A stretch of 8,533 nucleotides of DNA from Solirubrobacteraceae bacterium (GTDB lineage: Bacteria > Actinomycetota > Thermoleophilia > Solirubrobacterales > Solirubrobacteraceae): assembly GCA_025935735.1 (NCBI GenBank), contig JAICUS010000237.1:1-8533 (forward strand), written 5' to 3'. The stretch's first letter is position 1. The number at the start of each line of letters is the position of its first letter. Positions 1 to 7,735 of this stretch are shown here, one piece after another. The notes under the pieces are model-generated. The model saw only the letters and a program-made list of their open reading frames with translations, was not told the DNA's origin and did not search any database. A program made the position numbers and the translations under genes.

Positions 1-886
<886 letters not shown>

Positions 887-887
<1 letters not shown>

Positions 888-1471
888 TGTCGGAGGAGAT
901 CCGCACCGAGGAGGTCGCCGAGGACGAGGAGTTCTCGGCGGCGGCCCCGCCGCACCCCGGCGCGGCCGGCACCGGCGAGACGTCGTTCGGCGACGCCGAG
1001 GCGCCCGCTGCGTCGGAGCTCGCCGCCGTGCGCTCGGACCTCGACGACCTGACCAAGGAGCGCGACGGCTACCTCCAACTCGCCCAGCGCACCCAGGCCG
1101 ACTTCGAGAACTACCGCAAGCGCATGGCGCGCGAGAACGCCGCCGCCGTGGACCGCGGCATGGCCAAGGTGGTCAAGGAGCTGCTCCCCGCGCTCGACCA
1201 CCTGGAGCTCGCGCTCAAGGCCGCCGAGGGCCACGAGGACGTGGTCAAGGGCTTCGCGATGGTGGCCGGCGAGTTGCAGGCCGCGCTGGCGCGCGTGGGG
1301 ATCCAGGCGTTCTCGCCCCAGGGCGAGGCGTTCGACCCCAACGAGCACGAGGCGATGGCCTCCCAGCCCTCCGAGGAGGCCGAGTCCGGCACGGTGATCG
1401 ACGTCTACCAGTCGGGGTACAGGATCAACGGCGCGGTGCTGCGGCCCGCGCGCGTCGTGGTGGCGGCGTAG
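887..1471 (+). CDS. grpE: Nucleotide exchange factor GrpE
   Basis: GrpE releases ADP from DnaK and so resets the chaperone cycle. The 194-residue length is normal for actinobacteria. An acidic, disordered N-terminus (1-45) is followed by a long charged helix (46-95) containing the hallmark QRTQADFENYRKRMARE around 68-83. Next is ELLPALDHLELAL (98-110), then the C-terminal beta domain with the signature GEAFDPNEHEAM through SGTVIDVYQSGYRINGAVLRPARVVV. I chose ATG 887, which overlaps the dnaK TGA by one base (TGATG). A GTG three bases earlier (884, giving a 4-base GTGA overlap) is equally possible and adds one Met. No strong Shine-Dalgarno lies close by, so translational coupling to dnaK is likely. 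dnaJ follows after three bases. Confidence 0.97.
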
Positions 1472-1474
1472 GCG

Positions 1475-2587
1475 ATGGCGCGCGGTCCGGACTACTACAA
1501 GGTCCTGGGCGTCGACAAGAAGGCGTCACACGAGGAGATCAAGAAGGCCTACCGCAAGCTCGCGCGCAAGTACCACCCGGACACCAACAAGGACGCCGGG
1601 GCCGAGGAGCGCTTCAAGGAGATCTCCGAGGCCTACGACGTCCTGGGCGACGAGGACAAGCGCAAGAAGTACGACCGCGGCGGCGGCGTCTTCACCGGGA
1701 GCGGGTGGGGGGGATCCGGTTCTGGCGGCGGCGCCACCACGGCGACCGACTTCGGCTCGTTCTCGGACATCCTGTCGGGGATCTTCAACACCGGCGGCGG
1801 GCGCTCGCGCACCAAGCCGGCGACCGAGCGCGGGCGCGACCTCGAGACGACCGTCAGCCTCTCCTTCGCCCAGGCGATCGAGGGCGCGCAGGTGCCGGTC
1901 TCGGTGGCGACGCACTCCGCCTGCACGACCTGCCGCGGGTCGGGCGCGCGCCCGGGCACCTCGCCGAAGGTCTGCCCCGTGTGCAACGGCCGCGGCGTCG
2001 AGGCCCAGGGCCAGGGCGTGTTCTCCATCACCCGCCCGTGCTCGCGCTGCGGCGGCACCGGCACGGTGATCGAGGATCCCTGCCCCACCTGCGGCGGCGA
2101 GGGTCGGCTGCGCGAGGTCAAGCGCTACCGGGTCAACATCCCGGCCGGCGTCAAGGAGGGCTCGAAGATCAAGCTCGCCGGCAAGGGCGAGGCCGGCCTG
2201 CGCGGCGGCCCGCCGGGCGACCTCTACGTGGTCACCCACGTCGAGGAGTCGCCGGTGTTCAAGGCCAAGGGCGACAACTTCGAGGTCGAGGTGCCGATCA
2301 CGGTCGCCGAGGCGCTCGGCGGCGCCGAGGTCGAGGTCCCGACGCTGCACGGCACGAAGAAGCTGCGCGTCCCGCCGGGCACCCGGCACGGCACCCTCCA
2401 GCGCCTGCGCGGCGAGGGCCCGCCGACCCTGTCGGGCGGTTCCCGCCGGGGCGACCTGCACTATCGGTTCGTGATCGAGGTGCCCAAGGACCTCACGACC
2501 GAGCAGAGGGAAGCCGTCGAGCAGCTGTCGAAGGTGATGAACGGCAACCCGCGCGAGCGGATCCTACGGGCGGCGGGAGCCCGCTGA
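1475..2587 (+). CDS. dnaJ: Chaperone protein DnaJ (Hsp40)
   Basis: Co-chaperone that delivers unfolded clients to DnaK and stimulates its ATPase. At 370 residues it is a full-length class I (type A) DnaJ. The J domain occupies about 5-70 with the HPD tripeptide at 34-36. The linker at 70-112 is glycine/serine/threonine-rich with few Phe and holds an [12 protein letters not shown] segment. The zinc-binding region carries all four CxxCxGxG repeats (Cys 150/153, 167/170, 189/192, 203/206). The two C-terminal beta-barrel domains run from about 212 to 340, including the [15 protein letters not shown] and [17 protein letters not shown] stretches. The ATG at 1475 lies three bases after the grpE stop, and hspR begins two bases after the dnaJ stop, so it belongs to the operon. 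All key residues are present. Confidence 0.98.
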   Translation: MARGPDYYKVLGVDKKASHEEIKKAYRKLARKYHPDTNKDAGAEERFKEISEAYDVLGDEDKRKKYDRGGGVFTGSGWGGSGSGGGATTATDFGSFSDILSGIFNTGGGRSRTKPATERGRDLETTVSLSFAQAIEGAQVPVSVATHSACTTCRGSGARPGTSPKVCPVCNGRGVEAQGQGVFSITRPCSRCGGTGTVIEDPCPTCGGEGRLREVKRYRVNIPAGVKEGSKIKLAGKGEAGLRGGPPGDLYVVTHVEESPVFKAKGDNFEVEVPITVAEALGGAEVEVPTLHGTKKLRVPPGTRHGTLQRLRGEGPPTLSGGSRRGDLHYRFVIEVPKDLTTEQREAVEQLSKVMNGNPRERILRAAGAR

Positions 2588-2589
2588 GC

Positions 2590-3054
2590 ATGGCCACCCG
2601 CCGCACGCGCATCACCACCCGCGTGGAGCACGACCGCGGCGTGTTCATGATCTCGGTGGCCGCCGAGCTGGCCGAGATGCACCCGCAGACGCTGCGCATG
2701 TACGAGGCGCGCGGGCTGATCGAGCCCAAGCGCTCGCCCAAGGGGACGCGGCTGTACTCGCAGGCGGACGTGGACCGCCTGCGCCGCATCCAGGAGATGA
2801 CCACCGAGTGGGGCATGAACCTCGCCGGGGTCGAGAAGGTGTTCGAGCTCGAGATCGCGCTGGCGCGCATGCAGCGCAAGCTCGAGCAGATGGAGCGCCG
2901 CTCCGCCCAGCTGCAGGAGGAGATCGAGGCCCGCGAGGCCGAGATCGCGCGCCTCGAGGAGGTGCGCAACACGGTCAAGGCGGAGCTCGTGCGCTACGAG
3001 GCGCCCGGGACCTCGCTGATCCCGATCCGCCACGTGCGCCGCCGCGCCACTTAG
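2590..3054 (+). CDS. hspR: Heat-shock repressor HspR (MerR-family)
   Basis: Likely autoregulatory repressor of this operon. In Streptomyces and mycobacteria HspR binds HAIR inverted repeats upstream of dnaK and uses DnaK as co-repressor; that is family knowledge. The 154-residue protein has a MerR-type helix-turn-helix with the motif ISVAAELAEMHPQTLRMYEARGLIEPKRSPKGTRLYS (about 21-57). The rest of the DNA-binding domain (ADVDRLRRIQEMTTEWGMNLAGVEKVFELE) leads into a charged coiled coil (about 88-135), then a basic tail (IPIRHVRRRAT). No Cys cluster is present, as expected for HspR rather than metal-sensing MerR proteins. The ATG at 2590 is two bases after dnaJ, with GGGAG ten bases upstream. 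Its TAG overlaps the stop of the convergent minus-strand gene by four bases. I saw no HAIR-like repeat inside the window; the operator should lie upstream of dnaK. Confidence 0.95.
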   Translation: MATRRTRITTRVEHDRGVFMISVAAELAEMHPQTLRMYEARGLIEPKRSPKGTRLYSQADVDRLRRIQEMTTEWGMNLAGVEKVFELEIALARMQRKLEQMERRSAQLQEEIEAREAEIARLEEVRNTVKAELVRYEAPGTSLIPIRHVRRRAT

Positions 3055-3446
3055 GCCTCGCAGCGCGCCTGGGCGGGCGTCGACCAGAGCGCGACCAGCA
3101 GCGCCGGCGCGAGCCGGTGGTGGACGCCGTCGGCGAGGTCGGCCTCGGTCAGCCGGACGACGATCACTCGGTGCGAGGCCGCGTCGAGCGTGAAGCCGCG
3201 GCCGGCCATCGCGCAGGCCACCTCCCAGGCGTCCCGGCCGGTGTCGCGCAGGTCCATCGCGAGGCGGACGTCGCGGCTGCCGGAGGCGAGCTCCGGGCCG
3301 ATGACGCGGACGCCGTCGATCTCGGCGACGCGGTCGCGGGCGACGGCGGCGGCGCCGCGCACGCGGCTGAGGCTCGCCTCGGCGGCGAAGTCGCGGGCTG
3401 CACCTTCGAGGTCGGGGAGCGGGAGGTTGAGAGAGGGGGCGGCCAT
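3051..3446 (-). CDS. Small protein resembling the C-terminal part of an Orn/Lys/Arg decarboxylase
   Basis: A 131-residue protein of uncertain role. From memory, residues about 25-122 parallel the end of the large domain and the C-terminal domain of arginine/lysine/ornithine decarboxylases of the Bacillus SpeA type. The pattern is RDRVAEIDGVRVIGPEL, then DVRLAMDLRDTG, WEVACAMAGRGFTLDAASHRV, and a final helix RLAPALLVAL; the family shows R-x-x-L-x-x-I-x-G-x-x-V-x-G-x-E, D-P-x-K-L-x-I-x-V-x-x-x-G-x-x-G and VELxxHxxV. The PLP-binding domain and its lysine are absent and I see no continuation of it upstream. It is therefore either a stand-alone derived domain or a decaying relic. The ATG at 3446 has a good ribosome-binding site (see 3454-3461); an in-frame ATG at 3482 is less well supported. 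No signal peptide or membrane segment is seen. It converges on hspR with a four-base overlap and is divergent from the kinase gene. The frame is certain; the family assignment is tentative. Confidence 0.75.
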   Translation of the reverse strand: MAAPSLNLPLPDLEGAARDFAAEASLSRVRGAAAVARDRVAEIDGVRVIGPELASGSRDVRLAMDLRDTGRDAWEVACAMAGRGFTLDAASHRVIVVRLTEADLADGVHHRLAPALLVALWSTPAQARCEA

Positions 3447-3453
3447 GGCGCAA

Positions 3454-3461
3454 CCCTCCCC
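3454..3461 (-). promoter_or_regulatory. Ribosome-binding site of the 131-residue minus-strand gene
   Basis: On the minus strand the sequence GGGGAGGG is followed by seven bases and the ATG at 3446. This purine-rich Shine-Dalgarno at ideal spacing decides the start in favour of 3446 over the in-frame ATG at 3482, whose upstream sequence is poor in purines. Confidence 0.55.
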
Positions 3462-3511
3462 GATGCACCGGGTTGGAGCCATACGCCCGGAGGGTGAACC
3501 TTCCACGCTGC

Positions 3512-3533
3512 CGGGGTGACCCGGGTCACCCCG
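3512..3533. promoter_or_regulatory. Perfect 22-bp palindrome, candidate CRP/FNR-family operator
   Basis: The half-site CGGGGTGACCC is followed directly by its exact reverse complement, with no mismatch. The core reads GTGA-N6-TCAC, the recognition pattern of CRP/FNR-family regulators (TGTGA-N6-TCACA in the known consensus). Its centre (between 3522 and 3523) lies 41.5 bases upstream of T 3564, the first base of the kinase gene. If the transcript is leaderless, this is the classic class II activator position. The palindrome occupies the -35 region, where I find no good TTGACA-like hexamer. It also lies about 76 bases upstream of the divergent minus-strand gene. A hairpin or terminator role is less likely because no T-run follows on either side. 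Confidence 0.5.
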
Positions 3534-3548
3534 CGGTGTGACCGGACC

Positions 3549-3554
3549 TAGACT
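3549..3554 (+). promoter_or_regulatory. Candidate -10 box of the kinase-ATPase gene (leaderless)
   Basis: TAGACT matches the actinobacterial TANNNT -10 pattern and ends nine bases before the TTG start at 3564. Transcription would begin at about 3561-3564, leaving essentially no leader. No convincing -35 hexamer is seen 16-19 bases upstream; the palindrome at 3512-3533 sits there instead, as expected for an activator-dependent promoter. The first three bases (TAG) are also an in-frame stop that limits how far upstream the gene can start. Confidence 0.4.
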
Positions 3555-3563
3555 CGGATCGAG

Positions 3564-6500
3564 TTGTCCACGCCTCCCACCTGCCCCGGCTGCGGCCGCC
3601 TCCTGCCCGCCGACGGCGGGCCCTGCCCGAGCTGCACGCTGCCCTCGCCCGGCGTGGGGGCGCCGGCGGCGGAGGCGGCCCCCGGGATGGTGGCCGGGCG
3701 CTACCTGCTGCAGCGCCGGCTCGGCCGCGGCGGCGCGAAGGACGTCTGGCTGGCGCACGACCTCACGCTCGACCGTCCGGTGGCGCTCGCCCGCATGTCC
3801 GGCCCGGGCGCGTGGGAGCGGATGCGCCGCGAGGCGCGGCTGACCGCGCGGCTCGGCGGCCACCGGCACATCGTCACCGTGCACGACGTCTTCGAGGACG
3901 CCGGCACGCCCGTGCTCGTGGCCCGCTACATGACCGGCGGCTCGCTGGCCGACCGGATGGTCGAGACCGGGCGGCTGCCGCTGCCCGAGGCGGTCCGCGC
4001 GGCGCGGGAGATCGCCGAGGCGCTGGCCCACACGCACGCGAACGCGATCGTCCATCGCGACGTCAAGCCCGACAACGTGTGGCTCGATGCCGAGGGCGAG
4101 GCCGCGCTGGGCGACTTCGGCGTCGCGCTGGCCGACGGCGAGGAGGCCGTGCGGGCCGCGGGGACGCCGCTGTACGCCGCGCCGGAGCAGGCGTCCGGCG
4201 CGCCGGTGAGCGAGCGCAGCGACCTCTACGGTCTCGGCGCGACGCTGTACGAGCTGCTGTGCGGCCGCGCCTCGCTGGCCATGGCGCGCGTCAGCGGCTT
4301 CACGCCGCCGTCGCAGCTGGTGGCCGGCATCCCCGAGGCGCTGGAGGAGCTGCTGCTCGCGCTGCTGGCCCGCGACCCGGCCGGCCGCCCCGGCTCGGCC
4401 GCCGAGGTCAGCCGCGCGCTGACCGCGCTGGTCGGCCGCCCGCCGGCCGCCGCGCCCGCCGGCGTGGTCGGCCGGGCCGCTGAGCTCGAGCGCCTCTACG
4501 GCGAGCTCACCCGCGCCTGGGACGGCGCCGCCCGCACGGTCACCGTCGTGGGCGAGCCGGGCATCGGCAAGACCACGCTGCTCACCGCGCTGGCCGGCGA
4601 GGCCCGCCGGCGCGGCGGCACCGCCCTCTGGGGCCGGTCCGAGCCCGATGGGCGCGCGTACGGCGTCTGGCGCCCGATCGTCCGCGCGCTCGCCGCCGCC
4701 GCCGCGAGCGCGCCGGACCCCGTGCTGGAGCGCCTCACCGGCGACGGCGGCGCGCCCGGCGGCGAGGACGACCGGCTGCGGCTGTTCGACGCCGTCGGCG
4801 ACCTGGTGGCGGCTGCCGCCGAGAAGCCGCTGCTGCTCCTGCTGGAGGACCTCCACCTGGCCGACGCGTCGTCGCTGAGGCTGCTCGAGCACGTCGTCGA
4901 CTGGGCGTCAGGGGCGCGGCTGCTGGTGGCCTGCTCGGCGTGGGCGCCGCTCGACCTGCACGGCGAGGTCGTGGAGCTCGCCGGGCTGGCGCCGGAGGCC
5001 GTGCGGGCGCTGCTGCCCGCCGAGCTGGCGCCGGAGAAGTTCGAGGCGGTGCGCGAGCGCACGGCCGGCAACCCGTTCTTCGTCGTCGAGCTGGCCCGGC
5101 GGCTGGCCGCGGGCGGGGCGGGCGAGGTGCCGCTGCGCGTGCGCGAGGTCGTCCGGGTGCGGCTCGAGGAGCTCGGGCCGGAGGCGGGCCCGCTGCTGGA
5201 GGCGGCGGCGGTGGCCGGGCGCTTCACCATCGCCGATCTCGTGCGGGTCGCCGGGGCCCCGCGCGACGCGGCCGCGGCGGCGGTCGAGCGCGGTGTCGCG
5301 GCGCGGCTGCTGGCGCGCGCGCCGGACGATCCCGGCCACTTCCTGTTCGCCCACGCGATCGTGCGCGACGCCGCCTACGAGGGCCTGCCGGAGCGCCGCC
5401 GGGCCGAGCTCCACGCCGCCGTGGCCGACGCGCTGCGCGCCCGCCGGGATGCCGGCGCCGACGTGCCCGCCGCCCGCATCGCCCATCACGCGCTCGCGGC
5501 CGCCCGGCTCGGCGGCGACCCGCAGCCCGCCTGGGAGGCCGCGCGCGAGGCGGCGCGGGAGGCGGCCGCCGTGCTCGGCCACGCCGAGGCCGCGGTCCAC
5601 TTCGCCGAGGCGCTGGAGGCGCTCGCGCTGGGCGCCGAGGCGCCGGCCCAGAAGCGCCGCGACACGCTGCTGGCGCTGGCCGACGCCACGTTCGCCGCCG
5701 GCGACATCGAGGAGGCGCGCCGTCGCTACTCGCAGGCCGCGGCCGCCGCCCGGCGAGACGGCGACGCCGCCACGCTCGCCCACGCGGCGCTCGGGTTCGG
5801 GCGCGTCTCGCCCTACGGCACCGTGGAGACGGAGGGCCTGGCGCTGCTCAACGAGGCGCTGGAGCGGCTGCCGGCCGAGGACGGGCCGCTGCGCGCCCGG
5901 GTCACCGGGCTGCTGGCCCACCACGAGCGCTCCCAGCCGCGCCGCGAGGCGCTGATCGACGAGGCGCTGGACATGGCTCGCCGGCTGGGCGACGACGCGG
6001 CGCTCGGCTGGCTCTATCCGGCTGCGGTGGGCGTCAACTGGCGCCCGGAACGCGCCGCCCAGCGCGCCGCGGCGGCCGAGGAGGTCGTCCGCGCCGCGGC
6101 GCTGCACGCCGACCACGGCGCGCTCGCCTGGGCGTACCTGCACCTCGTCCACGACGCGCTCCAGGACGGGGACCTCGCCCGGGCCGACGCGCTGCTGGAC
6201 CGCGTCCGCCCGGTGGCCGACGCGACCCGCCGCACGTTCGTGCGCTGGATGGTGCTGGTCGCCGAGGCCGGCCGGGCGGCGTTCGCCGGGCGCCTGGAGG
6301 AGGCCGACCGGCTGACCGAGGAGGCGCTGGAGCTCAACCGCCGCCACGGCGAGGACTGCCTGCAGGAGTACACGGTGCAGCGGGTGGTGCTCGCCCGCCT
6401 GCGCCGCCGGCCCCAGGACGTCGACCTCGCGCGGCTGCGGGGCTTCGCCGCGCGCTACCCGCACCTGCCGGTGTGGGAGGCGATGCTCGCGTCGGTGGAA

Positions 6501-6992
6501 TGGGAGCTGGGCGACGTCGGGGCGGCCCGGCGCAGCGTCACGGCCTGCGCGCGCGACGGCTTCGCGGCCCTGGCGGCGTCAGTCGACTTCCTGCCCGCGG
6601 CGCTGTCGCTGGCCGACCCCACGGCGGGCGCTGGCGAGCCGGAGCAGGTCAGCGCCCTCTATGCCCTGCTCGCGCCATACGCCGCGCAGAACCCCGTGCT
6701 CGAGTTCCTGTGGGGCGCCTGGGGCCCGGTGGCGCGCGGACTCGGGCTGCTGGCCGCGGCGGACGACCGGCCACGGGACGCCGCCGCCCACTTCGCCGAG
6801 GCGCTGCGCCTGGCCGACGCCTGGGGCGCCCCCGGCTGGGCGCTGCGCACCATCGGCGACTGGCTGGCCACCGGCGTGCCCGCGCCCGACCGCGCCGCGC
6901 TCGCCCAGCGCGGGCTGGCGCTGGCCCGCGAGCTCGAGCTGCCGACGCTGGCCGCCCGGATCGCCGACGAGGCTCAGACGATGACGCCGTAG
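3564..6992 (+). CDS. Zinc-ribbon / atypical Ser-Thr kinase / STAND-type ATPase / TPR-like signalling protein
   Basis: A 1142-residue multidomain regulator, probably cytoplasmic (no membrane segment seen). Domains in order: a zinc ribbon (CPGC 7-10, CPSC 21-24); a Hanks-type kinase domain (about 46-290); an AAA/STAND ATPase (about 300-600); and an alpha-helical, Ala/Leu-rich TPR-like tail to the end. The kinase shows the Gly loop GRGGAKDV (54-61), HRDVKPDN (164-171), DFG (184-186) and APE (206-208). The VAIK lysine is missing: the strand reads VALARMSG (73-80) with no Lys nearby. The ATPase shows Walker A GEPGIGKTT (330-338), Walker B LLLLLEDLHLAD (423-434), GNPFFVVEL (502-510) and a winged-helix-like HFLFAHAIVRDAAYE (592-606). 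It resembles PknK- and MalT-like proteins but has no C-terminal LuxR helix-turn-helix or cyclase domain. TTG 3564 is the only initiator upstream of the zinc ribbon, since TAG at 3549 closes the frame. Its 3' end overlaps the convergent peptidase gene by 19 bases. The substrate is unknown. Confidence 0.93.
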   Translation: MSTPPTCPGCGRLLPADGGPCPSCTLPSPGVGAPAAEAAPGMVAGRYLLQRRLGRGGAKDVWLAHDLTLDRPVALARMSGPGAWERMRREARLTARLGGHRHIVTVHDVFEDAGTPVLVARYMTGGSLADRMVETGRLPLPEAVRAAREIAEALAHTHANAIVHRDVKPDNVWLDAEGEAALGDFGVALADGEEAVRAAGTPLYAAPEQASGAPVSERSDLYGLGATLYELLCGRASLAMARVSGFTPPSQLVAGIPEALEELLLALLARDPAGRPGSAAEVSRALTALVGRPPAAAPAGVVGRAAELERLYGELTRAWDGAARTVTVVGEPGIGKTTLLTALAGEARRRGGTALWGRSEPDGRAYGVWRPIVRALAAAAASAPDPVLERLTGDGGAPGGEDDRLRLFDAVGDLVAAAAEKPLLLLLEDLHLADASSLRLLEHVVDWASGARLLVACSAWAPLDLHGEVVELAGLAPEAVRALLPAELAPEKFEAVRERTAGNPFFVVELARRLAAGGAGEVPLRVREVVRVRLEELGPEAGPLLEAAAVAGRFTIADLVRVAGAPRDAAAAAVERGVAARLLARAPDDPGHFLFAHAIVRDAAYEGLPERRRAELHAAVADALRARRDAGADVPAARIAHHALAAARLGGDPQPAWEAAREAAREAAAVLGHAEAAVHFAEALEALALGAEAPAQKRRDTLLALADATFAAGDIEEARRRYSQAAAAARRDGDAATLAHAALGFGRVSPYGTVETEGLALLNEALERLPAEDGPLRARVTGLLAHHERSQPRREALIDEALDMARRLGDDAALGWLYPAAVGVNWRPERAAQRAAAAEEVVRAAALHADHGALAWAYLHLVHDALQDGDLARADALLDRVRPVADATRRTFVRWMVLVAEAGRAAFAGRLEEADRLTEEALELNRRHGEDCLQEYTVQRVVLARLRRRPQDVDLARLRGFAARYPHLPVWEAMLASVEWELGDVGAARRSVTACARDGFAALAASVDFLPAALSLADPTAGAGEPEQVSALYALLAPYAAQNPVLEFLWGAWGPVARGLGLLAAADDRPRDAAAHFAEALRLADAWGAPGWALRTIGDWLATGVPAPDRAALAQRGLALARELELPTLAARIADEAQTMTP

Positions 6993-7735
6993 CTCTCGAC
7001 GACCGCCCCGGCGGCGTACGGCAGGCTCATGCGCGCGTAGCCGCCGTCTCCCCATCCGGGGCCCCAGCTCGAGCGCAGCAGGAAGTGATCGGGGCCGTAC
7101 CCGAACAGCGCCGCGGCGTGGTCGCCGGTCACCGACGCGGGGTCGAACGTCTCCAGCTGCGCCGCGGCCACGTGCTTGTCGAGTCTCAGCATCACCACCA
7201 CCGGCCCGCCGTTCGCCAGCCAGCGCCGCCAGCCGGCGAAGCGCGCCGCCTCGTCGTCGGCTCCGAGGTTGAAGTAGGAGACGATGCGCCGCGAGGCGGC
7301 GGAGCGGTTGAAGTCCTCGGGCGACCCTTTGGCCAGCCGCCCCTCCCACGGCAGCTCGGACTCCAGCACCGCGCCGAGCTTGCGCACGACGTCCAGCCCC
7401 GCCTTCAGGCTCGTGCCGTCCTCCTCGAGGACCGTCGACGGGTAGTCCGTGCGCTGGTCGGTCTCCTTGGCCGACATCCAGATGTGGCGCGGGGAGAGGC
7501 GCTGGTCGGGCGGGAGCCGGCCGGCCTCCACCAGGTGCCAGCGCACCGTCTCGGCCACCGCCCAGCCGACGCACGACGCCGTGCGTCCCTGGTCGGGCAC
7601 CGGCAGCCAGGGCCGCCGGAGGTCGACGGTGTCCGGCAGCGGCGCCGCGGGCAGCGGCGCGTCGGCCGCGCGGAAGTCCGACTCGGTGCCGCGCGACCGG
7701 CGCGCTGCCGGGATCGCCTCTAGCTGGGCGACCAC
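6974..7735 (-). CDS. C1-family (papain-like) cysteine peptidase, cytoplasmic type
   Basis: A 253-residue papain-fold protein. The N-terminal part carries PDTVDLRRPWLPVPDQGRTASCVGWA: Gln49 would form the oxyanion hole and Cys55 is the nucleophile. LSPRHIWMSAKETD (80-93) and EEDGTSLKAGLDVVRKLGA (104-122) are typical of bacterial C1 peptidases. The catalytic His is H206 in GDHAAALFGYG. The usual NSWGxxWGxxGY block reads SSWGPGWGDGGY, so Ser222 replaces the catalytic Asn. The ending ESYGVIV matches the natural C-terminus of the family, so it is not truncated. There is no signal peptide and only a short N-terminal extension, so it probably acts inside the cell without a classical propeptide. The GTG at 7735 is preceded by a weak GGGG and overlaps the 87-residue gene by 16 bases, suggesting coupled translation. 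It converges on the kinase gene with a 19-base overlap. Substrate and activity are unknown. Confidence 0.9.
   Translation of the reverse strand: MVAQLEAIPAARRSRGTESDFRAADAPLPAAPLPDTVDLRRPWLPVPDQGRTASCVGWAVAETVRWHLVEAGRLPPDQRLSPRHIWMSAKETDQRTDYPSTVLEEDGTSLKAGLDVVRKLGAVLESELPWEGRLAKGSPEDFNRSAASRRIVSYFNLGADDEAARFAGWRRWLANGGPVVVMLRLDKHVAAAQLETFDPASVTGDHAAALFGYGPDHFLLRSSWGPGWGDGGYARMSLPYAAGAVVESYGVIV

Noticed and set aside
1705..2587. Upstream extension of the hspR frame through dnaJ
   Set aside because: The frame is open by chance over dnaJ. HspR homology begins at 2590 with a ribosome-binding site ten bases before it, and the upstream translation is a low-complexity shadow of dnaJ.
3512..3533. 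The palindrome as an intrinsic terminator of the decarboxylase-like gene or hspR
   Set aside because: It lies upstream of the divergent starts rather than after a stop codon, and no T-run follows on either strand.
3051..4892. Long 613-codon open frame on the minus strand extending across the start of the kinase gene
   Set aside because: Only its last 131 codons (from 3446) look like a protein. The rest is antisense to clear kinase and ATPase motifs and is Arg/Gly/Ala/His-rich low-complexity sequence, as expected from GC-rich antisense frames.
4908..6464. 518-codon minus-strand open frame opposite the ATPase/TPR region
   Set aside because: No recognisable motif, highly biased Arg/Gly/Ala composition, and it lies opposite a confidently identified coding region.
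4940..7723. 927-codon + strand open frame within the kinase and peptidase region
   Set aside because: Its translation is Arg/Gly/Ala/Pro-rich without domains and is out of frame with the well-supported kinase-ATPase protein; it is a GC-content shadow.
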